Shown: positions 22,544 through 22,588 of the stretch, piece after piece
Numbering within the stretch: position 1 is the first letter of the stretch
Layout of the letters: every line of letters starts with the position of its first letter
Assembly (NCBI GenBank): GCA_036734385.1
Contig: DAIMYQ010000025.1
Span: 1-22,588, forward strand
Length of the DNA stretch: 22,588 bases
DNA from: JAAYPI01 sp036734385
Lineage (GTDB): Bacteria > Bacteroidota > Bacteroidia > Bacteroidales > Paludibacteraceae
Direction: 5' to 3'
The notes under the pieces: generated by a model
Told to the model about the DNA's origin: nothing
What the model saw: only the letters and a program-made list of their open reading frames with translations
Databases searched by the model: none
Program-made: the position numbers and the translations under genes

Positions 22544-22588
22544 AACCCTAAACGAACGACTGTGCAAACTTTGAGCAATATGACAATA
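22536..22588 (+). mobile_element. Start of a third cassette (truncated by the window edge)
   Basis: By the same rule a new unit starts at the TT of GTTACCTGC. An ATG at 22580 (ATGACAATA) may be the first codon of its gene, 44 bp into the unit and close to the 50-bp leader of cassette 2. Only three codons are visible. Confidence 0.4.

Overview
The window reads as a chromosomal segment of a low-GC member of the Bacteroidota, most likely Bacteroidales. The support is: several upstream regions carry the Bacteroidota promoter pattern (TTTG or TTG about 17-20 bp before TAnnTTTG); most genes lack clear Shine-Dalgarno sequences; and families typical of this group are present (DUF4199, DUF4491, DUF6048/DUF6452-like pairs, a bactofilin, an NamZ-type DUF1343 protein, a compact SRP RNA). 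No species assignment is possible from the sequence alone.

Positions 1-17660 are ordinary core genome. On the minus strand a transketolase gene is followed by mntP and then tRNA-Lys, ending in a terminator. A six-gene minus-strand run (DUF4199 membrane protein, polyprenol-type glycosyltransferase, small membrane-anchored protein, nitroreductase, lipoprotein, beta-barrel-like protein) lies upstream of it. Around 6.7-7.4 kb on the plus strand are SRP RNA, tRNA-Thr and a bactofilin. Next come a glycosyltransferase/NamZ/DUF4491 group, a biotin carrier plus carboxyltransferase pair, serS, rplU-rpmA, and an MBL hydrolase with an RsmF-like rRNA methyltransferase. An RsmI-like methyltransferase and a PNPOx-fold protein follow on the plus strand.

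Positions 17786-22588 are accessory and are the most interesting part. A decayed tyrosine recombinase is followed by three large imperfect palindromes (about 18217-18360, 20162-20299 and 22409-22543). All three begin with ...TAAC and end with GTTA.... They separate two single-gene units in the same orientation: an unrecognised 521-residue protein and a GmrSD-like (DUF262 + DUF1524 HNH) predicted modification-dependent nuclease.

The palindromes obey the rule of integron gene cassettes. The 5' arm of each unit's terminal palindrome is an exact 9-nt reverse complement of the first bases of that same unit (GTTATGGCC/GGCCATAAC for unit 1, GTTATGCGG/CCGCATAAC for unit 2). It matches the bases that now follow it less well. 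This is what results if units circularise and insert at G^TT. The window therefore appears to contain part of an integron-like cassette array carrying at least one predicted defence gene, next to a dead recombinase that is XerD-like rather than classical IntI. A third unit begins at the right edge.
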